This document shows, in pieces, positions 14,221-17,567 of a stretch of 17,567 nucleotides of DNA. A model generated the notes under the pieces. That model was not told where the DNA came from, did no database searches, and saw only the letters and a program-made list of their open reading frames with translations. The translations under genes were made by a program, and so were the position numbers. Source of the DNA: Candidatus Acetothermia bacterium (GTDB taxonomy: Bacteria > Bipolaricaulota > Bipolaricaulia > Bipolaricaulales > Bipolaricaulaceae); contig DSBZ01000049.1 in assembly GCA_011057175.1 (NCBI GenBank), positions 1 to 17,567 on the forward strand, written 5' to 3'. The number at the start of each line of letters is the position of its first letter. The stretch's first letter is position 1.

Positions 14221-15480
14221 CTAGAGGCGATTGATATCCGGGATGTCCCCGCTTCGGAGGCGCCACAGCATCTCTCCGGCGTTGGGCACCGCCAAGATCC
14301 CTTCTTTCTCCCGGCCCATGAACGCCTCGGGCCGGATGGACGCGGGGTCCTGGTACCCCAGGTTGATCTGACGGCACACGTTTTCCGGGATCCCCGTGGC
14401 CAGGATGACCTCGATCCGGGGCCGTTCCACCCCGCCCCGGTACGTGCCGATGCCCTTGACGTGGGTGGAGTGGGCGAGCACGGCCCACGGTACATCCCTG
14501 TACTTACCCCACTGGGCGAGGAAGTAGTCGCGGGTGTGGTAGCCCACCGTGAGGATCCACTTCCCGTGGGTCACTGATACCTCGTCCAGGTGAGGGGCGT
14601 AGATGATGAGGGTTCCCCCATCCTCGACTACCGGCTCCAGCTTGTACATGCATTTGCCGGCTGTCCACAGCTCCCGGTACATCGCCGGGGCCATGGACAG
14701 CACGGTGGAATAGGCCCGATCGGCCCACACGATGTTCACCTCGGCGGAGAGCGCGGCCGCTGCCGCCCATGCGCCCTTCACCTCGCCGACGAACAACCCC
14801 ACGAGGCTTTGGCCGCGCATGACGAGCGAGATCCCGGCGCACGGGGTGGGTACCAGGGCCGCGGCCCGCTCGATCAGCGCCCGCACCGGGGTGTCGCGAT
14901 GGCCGTTCACCTTGGGGTTGGTGATGAGCGCCCCCAGCCAGTGGGAGGCGTGGAGCATCTCCGGCCCGGCGATCCCGGGGAAGAAGTACTTGTGCCCGCC
15001 GGAGAACCCGACCACCTCGTGGGGAAACACCGGTCCCAAGATGAGCAGAAAGTCGTGCTCCAGCACCGCGCGGTTGACGCGTACCGGCACCTCCTCCCGC
15101 AGGAGGCCCCCGGAGATCTCCGCCATCTCCTCCCGCGCGATGGTCCCGACCTGGGCCAGCGCCGCCGGGTCGTCCCACCGATGCTGGAGGATCTGGACGC
15201 CGGGGAAATCGTGGAGTCGGGGCCCAAGGTGGCGGGCGAGCTCGGCTTCGGTCAAGGGAGGGTGGGTCCCCAGGGCGATGAGGAACGAGAGCGTCCGGGC
15301 CTGGGGGGCATAGGCCTCGGCGATCGTCTCGAACGCGGCCGGCATGGGCAGGGTGCGGGTGTGGTCGGGGATGATCGCGAGCACGCGTTTTGCACGGACG
15401 TTGAACCCGGCCAGGGCCTCGCCCAGCTTCTCGCGGAACTCCCGGCCGGCGATGGGGCGACCGGGGGCGAAGGAGAACAT
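14221..15480 (-). CDS. LarA-family nickel-pincer racemase/epimerase
   Basis: It belongs to the LarA (DUF2088) superfamily, which uses a nickel-pincer nucleotide (NPN) cofactor to racemise or epimerise 2-hydroxyacids. In this 419-aa protein His154, Lys164 and His180 keep exactly the spacing of L. plantarum LarA His174, Lys184 (cofactor tether) and His200 (Ni ligand). His100 fits catalytic His108, and Lys276 in TAGK is a plausible counterpart of Lys298. The N-terminal PDHTRTLPM and FSGGHKYFFPGIAG are family signatures. The position of substrate-binding Arg75 (GTHR) is Pro74 here (GTHP), which argues against simple lactate as substrate. The ATG at 15480 overlaps the gnd stop (TGATG) with GGGAGG upstream; a GTG at 15483 is an alternative. 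Coupling to 6-phosphogluconate dehydrogenase suggests a sugar acid, for example gluconate epimerisation. The larB/C/E cofactor genes are not in the window. Confidence 0.85.
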   Translation of the reverse strand: MFSFAPGRPIAGREFREKLGEALAGFNVRAKRVLAIIPDHTRTLPMPAAFETIAEAYAPQARTLSFLIALGTHPPLTEAELARHLGPRLHDFPGVQILQHRWDDPAALAQVGTIAREEMAEISGGLLREEVPVRVNRAVLEHDFLLILGPVFPHEVVGFSGGHKYFFPGIAGPEMLHASHWLGALITNPKVNGHRDTPVRALIERAAALVPTPCAGISLVMRGQSLVGLFVGEVKGAWAAAAALSAEVNIVWADRAYSTVLSMAPAMYRELWTAGKCMYKLEPVVEDGGTLIIYAPHLDEVSVTHGKWILTVGYHTRDYFLAQWGKYRDVPWAVLAHSTHVKGIGTYRGGVERPRIEVILATGIPENVCRQINLGYQDPASIRPEAFMGREKEGILAVPNAGEMLWRLRSGDIPDINRL

Positions 15481-16931
15481 CACCCAGCCTCCCCTTGGGT
15501 CTTGCCCCCAGAAGCATCACGGCTTCTGGGGGGCCCCCATTCGGTGTGGAACGTCCCGGGCTTGTCCACCCGCTCGTAGGTGTGGGCGCCGAACCAGTCC
15601 CGCTGGGCTTGGATCAAGTTGGCCGGCAGCCGCCCGGTGCGGTAGGCGTCCCCGAACTCGAGGGCCGAGCTCATGGCTGGAGTGGGGATCCCGTGCCGGT
15701 GGGCTTCGGCCACGATCCGCCTGAGGGAGGTGTGGTGGTCGCGCCACCGCGACCGGAACGGCTCGGCCAGGAACAGGATGGGCAGGTCCGGCTGCGCCGT
15801 GAGCGCCCGGCGGATGGGCACGAGCAGTTTCGCACGGATGATGCACCCCGCCATCCACACCCGGGCCACCTCGGCGAGATCGAGGCCGTAGCCCCACTCC
15901 TGGGAGGCGTCCCTGAGTTGCCTCAGGCCCTGGGCGTAGGCGGAAACAGCGGTCAGGTACACCGCGTGGTGGAGATCGGCGAGGAACCCGGCGCGGTCGG
16001 CCGCCAGATGCGGCTCGGGCCCGGGGATGAGCTTCTCAGCGTGGGCACGCTCGTCCTTCAGCGCGGATACGATCCGGGCGAACACGGCGGCGGCGATGGT
16101 CGGCGCCGGGGCGCCGATGTCCAGCGCCGACTGCGTGGACCACTTCCCGGTCCCCTTCTGCTGAGCGGTATCCTTGATCAGCTCTACCAGGGGGGCGCCC
16201 GTCGCGGGGTCGGCGTGGCGCAGGATCCGTTCCGTGATCTCGACAAGGTACGACCCGAGTTCCCCACGGTTCCACTCCCCGAACACGTCGGCCATTTCCG
16301 GAGGGGACATCCCGAGCCCGCGCTTCATGAGGTCGTAGGCCTCGGCCAGGGTTTGCATGATCGCGTATTCAATTCCGTTATGAACCATTTTCACGTAGTG
16401 CCCCGCGGAGCCCGGGCCGAAGTACCCGCAGCATGGGCCTTCCGGCCCTTGGGCGGCGATCTTGGTCAGGATCCCTTTCACCCGTGCGTAGCCCTCCAGG
16501 TGGCCGCCGGCCATGATCGCCGGGCCATGGAGGGCCCCGGCCTCGCCCCCGGAGATCCCGACCCCGAGGTACAGGAGGCCCCGTTCCTCGGCGAGCTTCA
16601 AACGCCGGTCCGTGTCGTCGTAATGGGAGTTACCCCCGTCCATCACCAGGTCCCCGGGAGCGAGTAGAGGGAAAAGCTCGGCGAGCACCTCATCCACCGG
16701 GGAGCCGGCCTTGACCATCACCAGGATCGCCCGCGGCCGGTCAAGGGTGGCCACGAACTCCTGAAGCGTATAGGCGGGCACCACCTTCCGGCCTTGCGTC
16801 CGCTCCGCAAATGCCTTGGTCCGGTCGGCGGTGCGGTTGTACACCGCCACCGGGTGGCCCTTGCTCTCTACGTTCAGGGCCAGGTTCTGCCCCATCACCG
16901 CGAGGCCAATCACACCGAAGTTCGCCTTCAT
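15480..16931 (-). CDS. gnd: 6-phosphogluconate dehydrogenase, decarboxylating
   Basis: It oxidises and decarboxylates 6-phosphogluconate to ribulose 5-phosphate (EC 1.1.1.44) in the pentose phosphate pathway. The 483-aa protein has the N-terminal Rossmann motif GLAVMGQNLALN with NRTADRT following the second strand (NADP-type Arg). It also has LGVGISGGEAGALHGPAIMAGG, the catalytic-lysine helix GHYVKMVHNGIEYA, the all-helical domain with DTAQQKGTGKWS, and the C-terminal ANLIQAQRDWFGAHTYER tail that closes over the partner subunit. Length is the usual 470-490 for the long type. The ATG at 16931 overlaps the upstream HAD gene stop (ATGA) and has GGAGGTGG ahead of it. Its own stop overlaps the larA start, so three genes are tightly coupled. 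Confidence 0.96.
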   Translation of the reverse strand: MKANFGVIGLAVMGQNLALNVESKGHPVAVYNRTADRTKAFAERTQGRKVVPAYTLQEFVATLDRPRAILVMVKAGSPVDEVLAELFPLLAPGDLVMDGGNSHYDDTDRRLKLAEERGLLYLGVGISGGEAGALHGPAIMAGGHLEGYARVKGILTKIAAQGPEGPCCGYFGPGSAGHYVKMVHNGIEYAIMQTLAEAYDLMKRGLGMSPPEMADVFGEWNRGELGSYLVEITERILRHADPATGAPLVELIKDTAQQKGTGKWSTQSALDIGAPAPTIAAAVFARIVSALKDERAHAEKLIPGPEPHLAADRAGFLADLHHAVYLTAVSAYAQGLRQLRDASQEWGYGLDLAEVARVWMAGCIIRAKLLVPIRRALTAQPDLPILFLAEPFRSRWRDHHTSLRRIVAEAHRHGIPTPAMSSALEFGDAYRTGRLPANLIQAQRDWFGAHTYERVDKPGTFHTEWGPPRSRDASGGKTQGEAG

Positions 16932-17567
16932 CTCTCCACCTCCCACGGCGGCCGCTCCGGCAGCGCCCGCTCAAATCGCCCGATCAGCTCCCGCTCGTAC
17001 TCGCCAGCGTAGCTCCCCGCGAAGAACCTCTCCAGGGCCTCCCGATAGAAGCGCTCCCAGGCGGCCTCCTCCTCCCCCGGGACGACGGGGTAAAAGAGGA
17101 CGCCGTTGGCCTGCGCCGCCTTGAGGTCCCCGGGGGCATCCCCCACCATGAGCACGTGGTCCTTGGGGTAGTGGCGGGCGGTGGCCGCGATGTGCTCGGC
17201 TTTCGTCCCCATCTCCTGGCCACAGATGAGGGACGCGTAGCGGTCGATCCCGTGCTCGGCCCACTCCCGCTCCAACGCCTCCAGGGGGGTCTGGGAGACC
17301 ACCACCACGTCCGCTTTCCCGGAAAGCCCCTCCACCAGGGACTCCCGCACGAAGGGGAACGGGGGGATGCCCCGCACGATCTCCTTGATGGCCCAGTTCA
17401 CCCGCTCGGACCACTCGAGCACGTGCTCAAGCTCCTTTGTTTCCTCCTCCGATTTCGCCTGCGCGATCGCCTTCCTCAGGCCGTCGTTTGAGAGAGAGCT
17501 TCCCGGGTCCTCTACCCAGGCGAAGTAGTGGGGGTACTGGGGCACTTCGGACCCCCGTCGCCGCACC
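16928..17567 (-). CDS. HAD-superfamily hydrolase, N-terminus outside window
   Basis: This is a partial haloacid-dehalogenase-like phosphatase; at least 212 C-terminal residues are present. Motif II is VVVVSQTP (Ser), the motif III lysine is in GTKAEH, and motif IV is MVGDAPGDLKAA with the Mg-binding acids. The preceding helical part (about residues 20-75 of the visible segment) looks like a C1-type cap. The nucleophile motif DxD would lie upstream, beyond 17567. The frame runs off the edge, and the GTG at 17566 is probably not the true start. After motif IV an extra 60-residue helical tail (WERFYREALERFFAG...) follows. The gene overlaps gnd by four bases. A sugar-phosphate substrate is plausible from context, but no specific assignment is possible. 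Confidence 0.85.
   Translation of the reverse strand, partial: VRRRGSEVPQYPHYFAWVEDPGSSLSNDGLRKAIAQAKSEEETKELEHVLEWSERVNWAIKEIVRGIPPFPFVRESLVEGLSGKADVVVVSQTPLEALEREWAEHGIDRYASLICGQEMGTKAEHIAATARHYPKDHVLMVGDAPGDLKAAQANGVLFYPVVPGEEEAAWERFYREALERFFAGSYAGEYERELIGRFERALPERPPWEVER

Overview
The window is high-GC bacterial DNA from an organism I cannot name with certainty. Its gene content is a riboswitch-controlled thiamine importer, a two-subunit ATP-citrate lyase, a Bacillus/E. coli-type NADP isocitrate dehydrogenase, a short aconitase and a LarA-type nickel enzyme. This suggests a deep-branching anaerobe, perhaps thermophilic; Bipolaricaulota/Acetothermia is my best guess, but it is inference only. 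Every clear gene except one small hypothetical (4524-4814) lies on the minus strand, so each operon reads from high to low coordinates.

Right end (17567 to 14221): a HAD-family hydrolase (N-terminus outside the window), 6-phosphogluconate dehydrogenase and a LarA-family racemase/epimerase form an overlapping, translationally coupled operon. It ends at an 11-bp GC hairpin. The linkage points to sugar-acid metabolism.

Centre (about 13850 to 6584): one transcription unit carries aconitase, an IclR-family regulator, isocitrate dehydrogenase, AclB and AclA. Gaps are 8-22 bp or ATGA overlaps, and a long GC hairpin closes the unit. Together the enzymes interconvert 2-oxoglutarate + CO2, isocitrate, citrate, and oxaloacetate + acetyl-CoA. 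This is the citrate arm of the reductive TCA cycle, with its probable regulator built in. Upstream of aconitase are a sigma70-like promoter, a tandem 19-bp repeat over the -10 box and a 6-5-6 palindrome, which are candidate operator elements. Behind the operon lies a decayed AlkD-like DNA-alkylation-repair gene.

Left part (5802 to 316): thiL (thiamine-monophosphate kinase) converges on the small hypothetical gene. Then comes thiB-thiP-thiQ, a thiamine/TPP ABC importer preceded by a sigma70-like promoter, a textbook TPP riboswitch, a GC hairpin and a possible 34-codon leader ORF that ends in an ATGA overlap with thiB. A degenerate GTCCGT-rich repeat lies upstream of the promoter, and related words occur in the thiP-thiQ gap. 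The first 315 bases hold hairpins but no gene I can support.

The observations most worth a second look are the regulator-embedded citrate operon and its operator-like promoter, the LarA homologue with a changed substrate-binding position next to 6-phosphogluconate dehydrogenase, and the riboswitch-coupled leader ORF.
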